NCBI RefSeq assembly: GCF_040024445.1 | Contig: NZ_CP157276.1 | Span: forward strand, 3,658,001 to 3,722,000 | Direction of reading: 5' to 3' | DNA length: 64,000 nt | From: Prescottella soli | GTDB lineage: Bacteria; Actinomycetota; Actinomycetes; Mycobacteriales; Mycobacteriaceae | In this document: positions 26,372-35,712 of the stretch, one piece after another | How the letters are laid out: every line of letters starts with the position of its first letter | How positions within the stretch are numbered: the first letter of the stretch is position 1 | The notes under the pieces: model-generated | The model's input: only the letters and a program-made list of their open reading frames with translations | Told to the model about the DNA's origin: nothing | The model's database searches: none | Position numbers and translations under genes: made by a program

Positions 26372-27469
26372 TCAGGCGTCGAAGTCGACGGTCACGTCGT
26401 CGCTGTCCGGATAGCTCTGGCACGTGAGGACGAAGCCGGCATCGACCTCGTAGTCCTCGAGCGCGTAGTTGCGCCGCATGTCGACGTCACCGTGGGTGAC
26501 CTTCGCACGGCAGGTTCCACATACTCCGCCCTTGCAGGCGAACGGCAGATCCGATCGGTATTTCTCTGATGCGTCGAGGATCGTCTCGTCCCGGGGCAAC
26601 GTCGCGGTCGTCGAGCGTCCGTCTAGGACGAGGGTGACCTCGCTGCTGGGGCCGGCGACCCCTTCGTCACGGTGGCGTGCCGGGGGAGGGGGCACGTCGT
26701 CGACATAGAACAGTTCGTGGTGGACACGCTTCGGGTCGACGCCCAGCTCGCCGAGGACTGCCTCGGCGTCGGTGACCATGCCGTACGGCCCGCACAACCA
26801 GAAATGATCGATACCGGCGATCGGCACCACGGCGTCGAAGATCGCGCGGAGCCGGTCGGCGTCGAGACGACCGGTGAAGAGTTCCACCTCACGGGGTTCT
26901 CGAGACAGCACGTGGACGACGTGGAAGCGCGCACCGTACCGATCCTTCAGGTCGGCGATCTCCTCGGCGAACATCACCGAACTGGTGCGCCGATTCCCGT
27001 AGAGGAGCGCCACTTCGGCCTCGGGATTGGCGAGCATCGTCGCGGCGATCGAGAGCATCGGGGTGATCCCGGAACCCGCCGCGATCAGGACGTGCCGGCC
27101 ACCGACGGTGGGGTCGGCGACGAACGATCCGGAAGGCGGCTGGACATCGATCCTGTCGCCCCGGCGTACCTGGTGGACCAACCAGTTCGAGAAGAGTCCG
27201 TCGGCGACTTCGCGGACCCCGACACGAGGGCTGGAACCGACCGGGGCGCAGATGGAGTACGACCGGCGGTGCTCGACGCCGTCCACGGTGCGACGAAGCG
27301 TGAGAGATTGGCCGGCGCCGAATGCGAACTCCGCGGAAAGGTCGGCAGGAATCTCGAAAGTGACGGCGGCGGCGTCGTCGCACAGCGCCTCGACATCCGC
27401 GACCGTGAGGGTGTGGAAGGTCCTGTTGCGCGTCGAGACAGGGGGTTTCGTGGTGTCTGTGGTGTCCAT
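26372..27469 (-). CDS. paaE: Phenylacetyl-CoA epoxidase reductase subunit
   Basis: 365 aa. Ferredoxin-NADP reductase part first: the FAD site RRSYSICAP and the NAD site AAGSGITPMLS; then a plant-type [2Fe-2S] ferredoxin with CKGGVCGTCRAK and the fourth cysteine in LTCQSYP. It passes electrons from NADPH to the di-iron PaaA. ATG at 27469, two bases after the paaD stop, shows tight coupling. Confidence 0.94.
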   Translation of the reverse strand: MDTTDTTKPPVSTRNRTFHTLTVADVEALCDDAAAVTFEIPADLSAEFAFGAGQSLTLRRTVDGVEHRRSYSICAPVGSSPRVGVREVADGLFSNWLVHQVRRGDRIDVQPPSGSFVADPTVGGRHVLIAAGSGITPMLSIAATMLANPEAEVALLYGNRRTSSVMFAEEIADLKDRYGARFHVVHVLSREPREVELFTGRLDADRLRAIFDAVVPIAGIDHFWLCGPYGMVTDAEAVLGELGVDPKRVHHELFYVDDVPPPPARHRDEGVAGPSSEVTLVLDGRSTTATLPRDETILDASEKYRSDLPFACKGGVCGTCRAKVTHGDVDMRRNYALEDYEVDAGFVLTCQSYPDSDDVTVDFDA

Positions 27470-27471
27470 GT

Positions 27472-27996
27472 TCAGATCTCCTTCACATGATCGAAGGGCT
27501 CCAGGCAATCGAGGCACCGGTAGAGGGCCTTGCACAGTGTCGCCCCGAATTCGGAGTCGAGGCGGGTGTCGGCGCCGCCGCACCGAGGGCATTCGATCGT
27601 GCGGGGTGAGGCGGTGAGTGTCAGCGGCACCGGTCCCGAACCGCGGCGTGGAGCCGCACCGGGCGTGGAGTAACCGTTCTCGTGCAGTTTCCGACGTCCC
27701 TCGTCACTGATCCAGTCCGTGCTCCAGGGCGGTGAGAGCACGGTCCTCACCTCGACCGTCGGGAAGCCCGCGAGCTGAAGACGGTGCGCGATGTCGTCGC
27801 GCATCGTCGCCATGGCGGGGCAACCCGAATAGGTGGGGGTGATGGTCACGACCACGGCACCGGCTGCTCCCACCTCGACGTCCCGCAGGACACCGAGATC
27901 CGCGAGGGTCAGCATCGGCATCTCGGGGTCGAGAACCGACTCCGCGATGCGCCGCGCATCGCGGACGTCCAGTTCGGCGTGCGTGGAAGCGGACAT
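27472..27996 (-). CDS. paaD: Phenylacetyl-CoA epoxidase assembly protein PaaD
   Basis: 174 aa. MIP18/SufT-like domain with DPEMPMLTLADLGVLRDV and the conserved Cys in YSGCPAM, then the C-terminal zinc-finger-like cysteines CPRCGG and CLDC that mark PaaD. It helps assemble the iron centres of the epoxidase. Placed between paaC (one-base gap) and paaE. Confidence 0.92.
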   Translation of the reverse strand: MSASTHAELDVRDARRIAESVLDPEMPMLTLADLGVLRDVEVGAAGAVVVTITPTYSGCPAMATMRDDIAHRLQLAGFPTVEVRTVLSPPWSTDWISDEGRRKLHENGYSTPGAAPRRGSGPVPLTLTASPRTIECPRCGGADTRLDSEFGATLCKALYRCLDCLEPFDHVKEI

Positions 27997-27997
27997 G

Positions 27998-28915
27998 TCA
28001 CCACACGCCTTCCGGATGTGCCCGGGCGACCACCTGCATCTCGGCCAAGACCAACCCGAGCGCTTCGCTGTGCAGGCCCTGACGGCCCGCGCGTCCTCCT
28101 ACCGTGCCGGCGACGCGGCCGGTCGGCGCGGACAGTTCGGCAGCGTGCAACACCTGACCGAGAACCGCGTCGAACTCCTCCCGTAGTTCGCCGGGATCGA
28201 CCGCCACACCCACCGCAGCGAGCGTGCGTTCCTCGCTGGTGGGAACGAAGAGCTCGTCGACGTACGGCCAGACGCGGTCGAGGCCCGATTCCATCCGCGC
28301 CTTCGATTCGGCTGTGCCGCAACCGAGTGTGACGGCCCAACGGGCGGCGTAGTCGCGGTGGTAGGTGAGTTCCTTGACGCCTTTGACGGCCACGGCGGCG
28401 AGGACCGGATCACGTGACTCCCGTAGCCGGTCGAGGAGCGCGAGTCGCCACGTCGAGAACACCAGCAGGCGAATCACGGTCTGCGCGAAGTCTCCGTTGT
28501 CGATCTCGGCGAGTCGGACGTTGCGAAACTGGTTCTCGTCGCGGAAGAAGGCGAGCGCATCCTCGCCCGGAACCTGTGCGGTGTCGGAGACGTGTGGCAC
28601 GACGGCCGCGTCGGCCGCGGCCGCCCGCGCCAGGAGGAGGCGCGCCTGGCCGAGCAGGTCGAGAGCGATGTTGGCGAGAGCGACCTCCTCCTCGAGTTCC
28701 GGTGCGCGCGTCACCCATTCGGCCAGTCGCTGCGAACTGATCAGCGCATCGTCGCCGAGCATCAGGCAGTAGGTGGCGAGCGCCGAGATATCGACGTCGT
28801 CGGGGACCGTGGTGTCGACGCCCGCCAGTGGGTCGTCGAAGCTGGTGCCGAAGGCCCACTGGCCGTGGCTGTCCTCGTCGACAAGGCCGTCGTAGGCATG
28901 GTCGTGGTCGGTCAT
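27998..28915 (-). CDS. paaC: Phenylacetyl-CoA epoxidase structural subunit PaaC
   Basis: 305 aa ferritin-like protein. It has the all-helical pattern of PaaA but without the catalytic iron ligands; LGDDALISSQRLAEWV and KELTYHRDYAARW are conserved PaaC segments. PaaA and PaaC form the core of the oxygenase. The N-terminus carries an acidic extension before residue 40. ATG at 28915; paaB ends 48 bp upstream. Confidence 0.93.
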   Translation of the reverse strand: MTDHDHAYDGLVDEDSHGQWAFGTSFDDPLAGVDTTVPDDVDISALATYCLMLGDDALISSQRLAEWVTRAPELEEEVALANIALDLLGQARLLLARAAAADAAVVPHVSDTAQVPGEDALAFFRDENQFRNVRLAEIDNGDFAQTVIRLLVFSTWRLALLDRLRESRDPVLAAVAVKGVKELTYHRDYAARWAVTLGCGTAESKARMESGLDRVWPYVDELFVPTSEERTLAAVGVAVDPGELREEFDAVLGQVLHAAELSAPTGRVAGTVGGRAGRQGLHSEALGLVLAEMQVVARAHPEGVW

Positions 28916-28963
28916 CGTGCATCCTCGAAATTTGTGGACGGCTGCGCGAGCGAGCCGGCCGGA

Positions 28964-29269
28964 TCACATGTGGGGAACGTTGTCGGGGATTTCGTAGAAG
29001 GTGGGGTGGCGGTAGACCTTGTCGCCGCTGGGCGCGAAGTACGGATCCTTCTCGGACGGACTGGATGCCGCGATCGAGTTCGCCTGCACCACCCAGATAC
29101 TCACGCCTTCGTTGCGCCTGGTGTACACGTCGCGGGCGTGCCTGAGCGCCATCTCGTCATCGGCGGCGTGCAGCGAACCGACGTGGACGTGATTGAGTCC
29201 GCGCTTGCCGCGGAGGAATACCTCGTACAACGGCCAGTCGGCGCTGGTGACTCGGTCGGCTGCATTCAT
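28964..29269 (-). CDS. paaB: Phenylacetyl-CoA epoxidase subunit PaaB
   Basis: 101 aa, typical PaaB length. [20 protein letters not shown] at the N-terminus and [14 protein letters not shown] at the end are characteristic. It bridges the PaaAC heterodimers. Its ATG (29267-29269) overlaps the paaA stop as ATGA. Confidence 0.94.
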   Translation of the reverse strand: MNAADRVTSADWPLYEVFLRGKRGLNHVHVGSLHAADDEMALRHARDVYTRRNEGVSIWVVQANSIAASSPSEKDPYFAPSGDKVYRHPTFYEIPDNVPHM

Positions 29270-30219
29270 CGTGCGTTCTCCTTCGTACTCGCCCGGCGGG
29301 CGAAGGCGGTAGCGGCCTCGCGTACCCAGGCACCGTTCTCGTGCGCGGCCCGGCGATTGGCGATGCGCTCGACGCTGGACGCACCGTTCCCGGCGATCAC
29401 CTGCATGAATTCGCTCCAGTCGGGTTCGCCGAAGTCGTACGCACCGCGCTCGGCGTTCCATCTCAGATCGGGGTCCGGGAACGTCACGCCGAGTGCTTCG
29501 GCCTGCGGTATCGACATGTCGACGAACCGCTGGCGGAGTTCGTCGTTCGTGTGTCGTTTGATGCGCCACTTCATCGACTGCTCCGAGTTCGGCGATCGGT
29601 CGTCGGGCGGGCCGAACATCATCAGTGCCGGCCACCACCAGCGGTCGACGGACTCCTGCACCATCTCGCGTTGGGCGTCGGTGCCGCGCATCATCGTCAT
29701 GAGCAGCTCGTAACCCTGCCGCTGATGGAACGACTCCTCCTTGCACACGCGGATCATCGCCCGCGCGTACGGCCCGAAGGAGCTGCGACACAACGGAACC
29801 TGATTGCAGATCGCGGCACCGTCGACGAGCCAGCCGATCACGCCGACATCGGCGAAGGTCAGGGTCGGATAGTTGAAGATCGACGAGTACTTCTGCCGGC
29901 CGTCGAGCAGCTTGTCGGTGAGGTCGCCGCGGTCGGCGCCGAGTGTCTCTGCCGCGGAGTACAGATACAGGCCGTGCCCCGCCTCGTCCTGCACCTTCGC
30001 CGTCAGGATCGCCTTGCGGCGCAGTGACGGTGCCCGAGTAAGCCATGCCCCCTCGGGTTGCATGCCGATGATCTCGGAGTGCGCATGCTGCGCGATCTGC
30101 CGGATCAGGGTCTTGCGGTAACCCTCGGGCATCCAGTCCCGCGGCTCGACTCGCAGGTCGGCCGCGATGGTCTCCTCGAAGTGGCTCCGGAGCTCATTTT
30201 CTGCGATAGACGAGGTCAT
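29266..30219 (-). CDS. paaA: Phenylacetyl-CoA epoxidase catalytic subunit
   Basis: 317 aa di-iron oxygenase. Iron ligands are visible as Glu49 (HSEI), the DEAGH motif (Glu79, His82) and EESFH (Glu162, His165). It epoxidises the aromatic ring of phenylacetyl-CoA. The ATG at 30219 is chosen because GCAGGAC lies just upstream and the product then has the usual start. The PaaR palindrome at 30236-30249 is just 17 bp before the start, so this is the first gene of the paaABCDE(K) operon. Confidence 0.94.
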   Translation of the reverse strand: MTSSIAENELRSHFEETIAADLRVEPRDWMPEGYRKTLIRQIAQHAHSEIIGMQPEGAWLTRAPSLRRKAILTAKVQDEAGHGLYLYSAAETLGADRGDLTDKLLDGRQKYSSIFNYPTLTFADVGVIGWLVDGAAICNQVPLCRSSFGPYARAMIRVCKEESFHQRQGYELLMTMMRGTDAQREMVQESVDRWWWPALMMFGPPDDRSPNSEQSMKWRIKRHTNDELRQRFVDMSIPQAEALGVTFPDPDLRWNAERGAYDFGEPDWSEFMQVIAGNGASSVERIANRRAAHENGAWVREAATAFARRASTKENAR

Positions 30220-30235
30220 ATGTCCTGCTTCTAAT

Positions 30236-30249
30236 ACCGAATGATCGGT
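30236..30249. promoter_or_regulatory. PaaR operator in front of paaA
   Basis: ACCGAATGATCGGT, the same 14-bp palindrome layout as before paaR and paaF, in the 80-bp gap between paaG and paaA. It indicates a promoter internal to the paa series. Confidence 0.72.
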
Positions 30250-30299
30250 TGGTGTGAGTATGCATGGAAGTGACGCGCGGCACAACATGTGCGGCGCGG

Positions 30300-31091
30300 T
30301 CAGCGGCCCTCGAAGGCCGGTGCGCGTTTGGCGAGGAAGGCGTCGACCGCGGCGCGATGATCCGCCGAGCGGCCCAGGTCCTCTTGCGCCTCGCGTTCAC
30401 GCTCGAGCGCCTCGCTGAGGCCCGCGGACGACGCGGACACGAGACGCTTCACGTGCACGTGGGCCGCGGTCGGTCCGGCCGCGAGCTCACGAGCCAGCGT
30501 CCGGGCCGCCTCGGCGAGTTCGACGTCGGGCACGACCCGGTGGACCAGACCCCACTCGAGGGCCTGGGTCGCCGAGAATCGGTCGCCGAGCATCAGCAGG
30601 CCGGTGGCACGGCTCGGACCGAGCATCTCGACCAGTGTGTGGCTCAATCCGGAATCGCCCGCCAGACCGATCCCGGTGAAGGCGGTGGCGAACCTGGTGC
30701 TCTCCCCGGCGATGCGGATGTCTCCTGCCAGCGCGATGCCCAGCCCGGCCCCCACGCACGCGCCGTTGATCGCGACGACCACCGGTACCCGCACCGCGGC
30801 GAGCGCGGTGAGCAGCGGGTTGTAGTGTGCGCCGACGGTGTCCATCGCCCGTGCGGGATCCGCCGCCAGGCCCGCTGCATGCTCGGTGAGGTCCTGACCT
30901 ACGCAGAAGTTCTTGCCCTCGGCCTCGAGGAGGACCGCGCGCACCGTTCGGTCTGCGGCCACCGCCCCGACGGCAGCCGACAACTGTTCCTTCACTGCGC
31001 GATCGAGCGCGTTGGATGCGCCGCCGCGGCGCAGGGTGATCGTCGCCAGGCCCTCGGTAGTGGCCAGCCCGACCTTCTCGATGCCGCTCAT
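30300..31091 (-). CDS. paaG: 1,2-epoxyphenylacetyl-CoA isomerase
   Basis: 263 aa crotonase-fold enzyme. FCVGQDL near residue 62 and [19 protein letters not shown] forming the oxyanion hole are the PaaG pattern. It isomerises the ring epoxide to the oxepin. Third gene of the paaF-paaH-paaG unit, 43 bp after paaH. Assignment among crotonases rests on context and the FC-GQDL motif. Confidence 0.85.
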   Translation of the reverse strand: MSGIEKVGLATTEGLATITLRRGGASNALDRAVKEQLSAAVGAVAADRTVRAVLLEAEGKNFCVGQDLTEHAAGLAADPARAMDTVGAHYNPLLTALAAVRVPVVVAINGACVGAGLGIALAGDIRIAGESTRFATAFTGIGLAGDSGLSHTLVEMLGPSRATGLLMLGDRFSATQALEWGLVHRVVPDVELAEAARTLARELAAGPTAAHVHVKRLVSASSAGLSEALEREREAQEDLGRSADHRAAVDAFLAKRAPAFEGR

Positions 31092-31134
31092 GGAATACGC
31101 CTCCTGTCAGTGGGATTCAGGCCCGAGTGTCGTC

Positions 31135-31989
31135 TCAGGGCCAGGTGAAGAAGCCTCGGCCCGACTTGCGGCCGAGCTCGCCTCGCGCGACCTTCTCGCG
31201 GAGCAGGGCGGGAGGCCGGAAGCGTTCGCCGAGCGTCTCCGTCAGGTGCTCGGCGATGGCGAGTCGAACGTCGAGGCCCACGAGGTCGGTCGAACGTAGC
31301 GGACCCATGGGGTGTCGATATCCCAGTTCCATTGCACGATCGATGGACTCGGCATCGGCGACGCCTTCCTCGAGCATTCGGATCGCCTCGAGCCCGAGGC
31401 AGACACCGAGCCTGCTCGTTGCGAAGCCGGGCGAATCGTTGACGAGTACTCGGGACTTGCCGAGCAGGGAGACCCACTCGCACACCCGTGCCACGACGTC
31501 GGCGTCGGTCAAGGGAGTCCGGATGATCTCGACGAGCGTCGACGCCGGTACCGGATTGAAGAAGTGCATGCCGATCAATCGGCGGGGATCATCCAGCACC
31601 GCACCGAGATCGGCGATCGAGATGGAACTGGTGTTGGTCGCGATCACCGTCGTCGGGTCGACGGTCTTCTCCACGAGGGCGAGCACGCCGAGCTTGAGCT
31701 GCACGGATTCCGGGACGGCCTCGACCACGAGATCGAGTCCGGCAGGCAGCTCCTCCGGTGCGCCGACGAGCGACACGCGTCCGAGCACGGTCGCCGGATC
31801 CGATTCGCCGAGCCTTCCGCGTTCGTGGGCGCGGTCCAGTCCGTCCGAAACTCGGGTCAATGCCGCCTGTCGGTCGCCGCTCTCGGCGATGGTGACGGTG
31901 GAACCGAGCGTCGCGAACACCTGCGCGATGCCGGCGCCCATACGTCCGCCGCCCACGACACCGACACGGCCGGGGATTGTGCTCGTCAT
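31135..31989 (-). CDS. paaH: 3-hydroxyacyl-CoA dehydrogenase
   Basis: 284 aa. NAD site VVGGGRMGAGIAQVF at the N-terminus, TNTSSISI, and the catalytic GMHFFNP motif, followed by the helical C-terminal domain. It oxidises 3-hydroxyadipyl-CoA in the late paa pathway. The ATG at 31987-31989 overlaps the paaF stop (ATGA). Confidence 0.88.
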   Translation of the reverse strand: MTSTIPGRVGVVGGGRMGAGIAQVFATLGSTVTIAESGDRQAALTRVSDGLDRAHERGRLGESDPATVLGRVSLVGAPEELPAGLDLVVEAVPESVQLKLGVLALVEKTVDPTTVIATNTSSISIADLGAVLDDPRRLIGMHFFNPVPASTLVEIIRTPLTDADVVARVCEWVSLLGKSRVLVNDSPGFATSRLGVCLGLEAIRMLEEGVADAESIDRAMELGYRHPMGPLRSTDLVGLDVRLAIAEHLTETLGERFRPPALLREKVARGELGRKSGRGFFTWP

Positions 31990-32714
31990 TTCTTCTTCTC
32001 CAGAAAGGCCGTCATACGGTCGTGTTTGTCCCGGCTCTCGAACAACACCGCCTGCGCGAGGTCGTCGGCGAAGGGGTGGGATCCGGGTGCATCCGCGATC
32101 AGCTTGCTGAGCCTGAGCGCGAGTGGTGCCGAGCGGTTGATGCGATCGACGATGTCGTGCGCGGCGGCAACGTGTTCGCCGGGGGACACGACGCTGATCA
32201 CGAGCCCGCAGCGCAGCGCCGCCGCCGCGTCGAGGTTTCGGCCGGCGAGGAGCACCTGCTTGGCGATCGACGTGCCGACCAGTTCCTGCAGGCGATAGCT
32301 GGCGCCGGCAGCGGCCATGATGCCGAGGCCCGGCTCGGGGTTGCCGAACACCGCGGTGTCCGTTGCGACCCGGATGTCGCAGGCGTACGACAGTTCGGCG
32401 CCGCCCCCGAGCGCGAACCCGCTCACTGCCGCAACGGTGGGCATCGGCAACCCCGCGACGCGATCGAAGAGATTGCGATTGATACCCGCGAGCGCCTCGT
32501 CGCGTCCCCGCGCCCGTAGCTCCCCGATGTCGGCCCCACCGGCGAAGTGATCGCCGGATCCGGTGATCAGCAACGGCTTCGGCGCGTCCTCGAGGAGCGC
32601 GCATACCCGGTGCAGCTCCGCGATCATTTCGGCGTTGATCGCATTTCGCTGCTGTGGACGACGGAGAGTGACCACCATCCGGTCCGCCCGATCGTCGATC
32701 GTCAGGGTGTTCAC
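31986..32714 (-). CDS. paaF: Enoyl-CoA hydratase of the phenylacetate pathway
   Basis: 242 aa crotonase. The oxyanion-hole segments FAGGADIGEL and GFALGGGAELSYACDI and the acid/base pair around NPEPGLGI are present. It hydrates 2,3-dehydroadipyl-CoA. GTG at 32714 is preferred over an ATG 24 codons upstream because GCGAGG precedes it and the longer N-terminus is Arg/Pro-rich and unlike the family. First gene of paaFHG, with a PaaR site at 32844-32857. Confidence 0.85.
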   Translation of the reverse strand: MNTLTIDDRADRMVVTLRRPQQRNAINAEMIAELHRVCALLEDAPKPLLITGSGDHFAGGADIGELRARGRDEALAGINRNLFDRVAGLPMPTVAAVSGFALGGGAELSYACDIRVATDTAVFGNPEPGLGIMAAAGASYRLQELVGTSIAKQVLLAGRNLDAAAALRCGLVISVVSPGEHVAAAHDIVDRINRSAPLALRLSKLIADAPGSHPFADDLAQAVLFESRDKHDRMTAFLEKKK

Positions 32715-32843
32715 GGCGCCTCGCTCGGTACGGGGAACCGGTCGGGGGTCCGGCCTGGGCCCTCGCGTGGGATGCGGACTGCGCACATCGGGATTGGTTG
32801 CACCACTCTCATCTCCTTCGCAGCGTGCTGGCTTCCATTAATA

Positions 32844-32857
32844 ACCGAACCTTCGGT
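32844..32857. promoter_or_regulatory. PaaR operator in front of paaF
   Basis: ACCGAACCTTCGGT, identical to the site before paaR, 130 bp before the paaF start and in the divergent region with paaZ. Confidence 0.75.
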
Positions 32858-32960
32858 CGGGGCGCAAGGGTTCGCCTATCTCGGGAGGAGAACCCGCACG
32901 ACATCGAAATATGTCTCGGGCCTTGACAATCAGTCGAGGGTCTGGCGATTCTAATTACCG

Positions 32961-32974
32961 ACCGAACGTACGGT
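32961..32974. promoter_or_regulatory. PaaR operator in front of paaZ
   Basis: ACCGAACGTACGGT, a one-base variant of the PaaR palindrome, ending 14 bp before the paaZ start codon, where it would cover the transcription start. Confidence 0.7.
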
Positions 32975-32988
32975 GGGAAGAGGTAGTC

Positions 32989-35037
32989 GTGAGCAGGTTA
33001 GTGCAAAGTTACGTAGCCGGGAGCTGGTACACGGCACCCGATGCCGGAACGCCGCTGCTGAGTGCAGTCGACGGTTCCGAGGTGGCGCGCATCTCGTCGA
33101 CCGGGCTCGACGTCGCCGGGATGGTGACGTACGCCCGTGCGGTCGGCGGGCCCGCCCTGGCCGAACTCACCTTCCACGAGCGCGCCGCAGCGCTGAAGGC
33201 GTTGGCCCTGACGCTGATGGCAGGCAAGGACGAGTTCTACGAGCTCTCCACGGCCACCGGCGCGACGCGACGCGACTCCGGTGTCGACATCGACGGCGGC
33301 TTCGGGACCCTGCTGAGCTACGCGAGCAAGGCGCGGCGCGAACTGCCGAACGACACCGTCTACCTCGACGGGCCCCACGAGCAGCTGGGCAAGGCGGGGA
33401 CGTTCCTCGGTCAGCACGTCTACACCTCGCGTCGCGGTGTCGCCGTCCAGATCAACGCATTCAACTTCCCGGTGTGGGGCTTCCTCGAGAAGCTGGCGCC
33501 GGCCTTCATCGCCGGAGTGCCGTCGATCGTCAAGCCGGCAAGTCAGACGGCCTACCTCACCGAACTGGTGTTCCGCCGCATCATCGAGTCCGGGCTGCTG
33601 CCGGAAGGGTCGGTCCAGCTGCTCTCCGGCAGCGCGCGTGATCTGCTCGACCACCTCGGTGGGCAGGATTCGGTCGCGTTCACCGGATCCGCGGACACCG
33701 CGGCGATGCTGCGGGCCCATCCGCGAGTTGTCGCCGAGGGTGTGCACTTCAACGCCGAGGCGGATTCGCTCAACGCCTCCATTCTCGGTGCAGACGTCGA
33801 ACCCGGCAGCGAGGAGTTCGATCTCTACGTCAAACAACTCGTCACGGAGATGACCGTGAAGGCCGGCCAGAAGTGCACCGCGATCCGCCGTGCCTTCGTT
33901 CCGTCCGGCCTGGTCGACGACGTGGTCGAGGCCGTGCGGGGCCGCCTCGCGCGGGTCGTGGTCGGCGCCCCCGGTGCCGAGGGGGTCACCATGGGCGCGC
34001 TGGCGAGCGTCGAGCAGCGCGACGAGGTGCTGAAAGCGCTTCGCGGACTGACGAAGTCGGCGCAGATCGTGGTGGGCGACCCGGAGGACTTCGACGTCGT
34101 GGGGGCGGACCGGTCGGCCGGCGCGTTCCTGCCCCCGATCCTGCTGCGCTGTGACGACACGACTGCCGACGAGCCGCACGACATCGAGGCGTTCGGGCCG
34201 GTGAGCACGGTGATCGGATACGCCGGCACCGACGAGCTGCTCGAACTCGCGGCCCGCGGCAAGGGCAGCCTCGTGGCATCCCTCGTCACCCGCGACGCCG
34301 GGCTCGCCCGCGACATCGTGCTGGGGCTGGCGCCGTTTCACGGACGGGTCCTGGTTCTCAACCGGGACGACGCGCGGGAATCGACCGGGCACGGCTCGCC
34401 GCTCCCGGTGCTCGTGCACGGTGGCCCGGGCCGCGCCGGTGGCGGTGAGGAGCTCGGTGGCATCCGTGGAGTCCTGCACCACATGCAACGCACCGCGGTC
34501 CAGGCCACCCCCGACATCCTGACTGCCGTCGGCAACCGTTGGGTCCCCGGATCTCGGCGAGCCGACGAGGGTATCCATCCGTTCCGGAAGAATCTGGCGG
34601 AGTTGCGGATCGGGGACACCGTCGTCGGAGGACCGCGGCAGGTCACACTGGCGGACATCGACCATTTCGCGGAGTTCACCGGCGACACCTTCTATGCGCA
34701 CACCGATCCCGATGCTGCGGCGGCGAACCCTCTCTTCGGCGGCATCGTCGCGCACGGCTACCTCGTGGTCTCGCTCGCGGCTGGGCTGTTCGTCGAGCCG
34801 AACCCGGGACCTGTCCTCGCGAACTTCGGCGTCGACAGTCTGCGTTTCCTCACCCCGGTCAAGGCGGACGACAGTCTGACGGTGACGCTGACGGCGAAGC
34901 AGATCACACCGCGCAGCAGCGCCGACTACGGCGAGGTGCGGTGGGACGCCGTGGTCGAGAATCAGAACGGCGATGCGGTAGCGACCTACGACGTCCTCAC
35001 CCTCGTCGCCAAGGGCGCGTCCGACGAGGGGCTCTGA
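32989..35037 (+). CDS. paaZ: Oxepin-CoA hydrolase / semialdehyde dehydrogenase
   Basis: 682 aa bifunctional enzyme. Aldehyde dehydrogenase domain at residues 1-520 with general base Glu257 and nucleophile Cys296 (KAGQKCTAIR), then a MaoC-type hydratase domain from about 540 with FTGDTFYAHTD. It opens the oxepin ring and oxidises the resulting aldehyde. GTG at 32989 follows GAAGAGG. Divergent from paaFHG, with its own PaaR site; a small ORF and paaI follow closely. Confidence 0.94.
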   Translation: MSRLVQSYVAGSWYTAPDAGTPLLSAVDGSEVARISSTGLDVAGMVTYARAVGGPALAELTFHERAAALKALALTLMAGKDEFYELSTATGATRRDSGVDIDGGFGTLLSYASKARRELPNDTVYLDGPHEQLGKAGTFLGQHVYTSRRGVAVQINAFNFPVWGFLEKLAPAFIAGVPSIVKPASQTAYLTELVFRRIIESGLLPEGSVQLLSGSARDLLDHLGGQDSVAFTGSADTAAMLRAHPRVVAEGVHFNAEADSLNASILGADVEPGSEEFDLYVKQLVTEMTVKAGQKCTAIRRAFVPSGLVDDVVEAVRGRLARVVVGAPGAEGVTMGALASVEQRDEVLKALRGLTKSAQIVVGDPEDFDVVGADRSAGAFLPPILLRCDDTTADEPHDIEAFGPVSTVIGYAGTDELLELAARGKGSLVASLVTRDAGLARDIVLGLAPFHGRVLVLNRDDARESTGHGSPLPVLVHGGPGRAGGGEELGGIRGVLHHMQRTAVQATPDILTAVGNRWVPGSRRADEGIHPFRKNLAELRIGDTVVGGPRQVTLADIDHFAEFTGDTFYAHTDPDAAAANPLFGGIVAHGYLVVSLAAGLFVEPNPGPVLANFGVDSLRFLTPVKADDSLTVTLTAKQITPRSSADYGEVRWDAVVENQNGDAVATYDVLTLVAKGASDEGL

Positions 35038-35038
35038 C

Positions 35039-35224
35039 ATGGGGCGAAAGGTGGTGGTCTGTTACGGCCATCCCGAGGATCCCGATGCTGAGACGATGCA
35101 CGCAGGACTGGCGTCGGCGGAGATGCGGGAAGCCGGCAGGGACGTCCGCAACTTCGCCACGCGAGGGGTCACGATGTTCACCCAGGAAGAGGAATCGGTC
35201 CACGGACCGGTGGGAGAAGTATGA
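35039..35224 (+). CDS. Small protein of the paaZ-paaI operon, unknown function
   Basis: 61 codons starting one base after the paaZ stop (with GAGGGG upstream) and ending in an ATGA overlap with paaI. That spacing strongly suggests translation. The N-terminus KVVVCYGHPEDPDA resembles the first strand of EthD-type ferredoxin-fold proteins, but the remainder does not, so it could be a truncated relative or an independent small protein. No signal or membrane segment. I do not know its role. Confidence 0.55.
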   Translation: MGRKVVVCYGHPEDPDAETMHAGLASAEMREAGRDVRNFATRGVTMFTQEEESVHGPVGEV

Positions 35225-35625
35225 CTCTCGAATACGGTTCGGCGCGAGAGATGTTCGATGCCGACGTGGCATCTCGGGCGCTCGGGATCGAGGTGCGGGA
35301 ACTGGTCCCGGGCCGTGCGGTCGCATCGATGACGGTCGGCGAGACGATGGTGAACGGGCACGGAATCACGCACGGCGGATTCGTTTTCACCCTGGCGGAC
35401 ACGGCGTTTGCGCTCGCGTGCAACGGATACGGCGAGCCTGCGGTCGCCGCGCGGGCGGACATTCGTTTCCTGGCTCCCACTCGCCTGGGTGACGAGCTCG
35501 TTGCAGAGGCAGTCGAGCGGGAACGCTACGGCCGCAACGGCATCTACGACGTCACCGTGCGGGTTCGGGGCCGGACCGTCGCCGAGTTCCGCGGCGACAG
35601 CAGGTCCCTCGCACGCTCTCGGTGA
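35221..35625 (+). CDS. paaI: Hydroxyphenylacetyl-CoA thioesterase PaaI
   Basis: 134 aa hotdog-fold thioesterase. MVNGHGITHGGFVFTLADTA carries the conserved Asn/His/Gly and the catalytic acid region of PaaI. It releases CoA from dead-end CoA thioesters in the pathway. The ATG overlaps the stop of the preceding small ORF. Confidence 0.9.
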   Translation: MTLEYGSAREMFDADVASRALGIEVRELVPGRAVASMTVGETMVNGHGITHGGFVFTLADTAFALACNGYGEPAVAARADIRFLAPTRLGDELVAEAVERERYGRNGIYDVTVRVRGRTVAEFRGDSRSLARSR

Positions 35626-35658
35626 GCCGCCTCCCCGGCCGGCGATCGGAGGACAGGC

Positions 35659-35695
35659 GCGCGCCCGCCGCGGCAGGAGGCCGTGGCGGGCGCGC
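35659..35695. terminator. Terminator between paaI and the YceI gene
   Basis: Arms GCGCGCCCGCCGCGGC and GCCGTGGCGGGCGCGC pair with one G-T, loop AGGAG. Shared by the convergent genes. Confidence 0.78.
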
Positions 35696-35712
35696 AGTCT
35701 GCCCGGGGCCGA

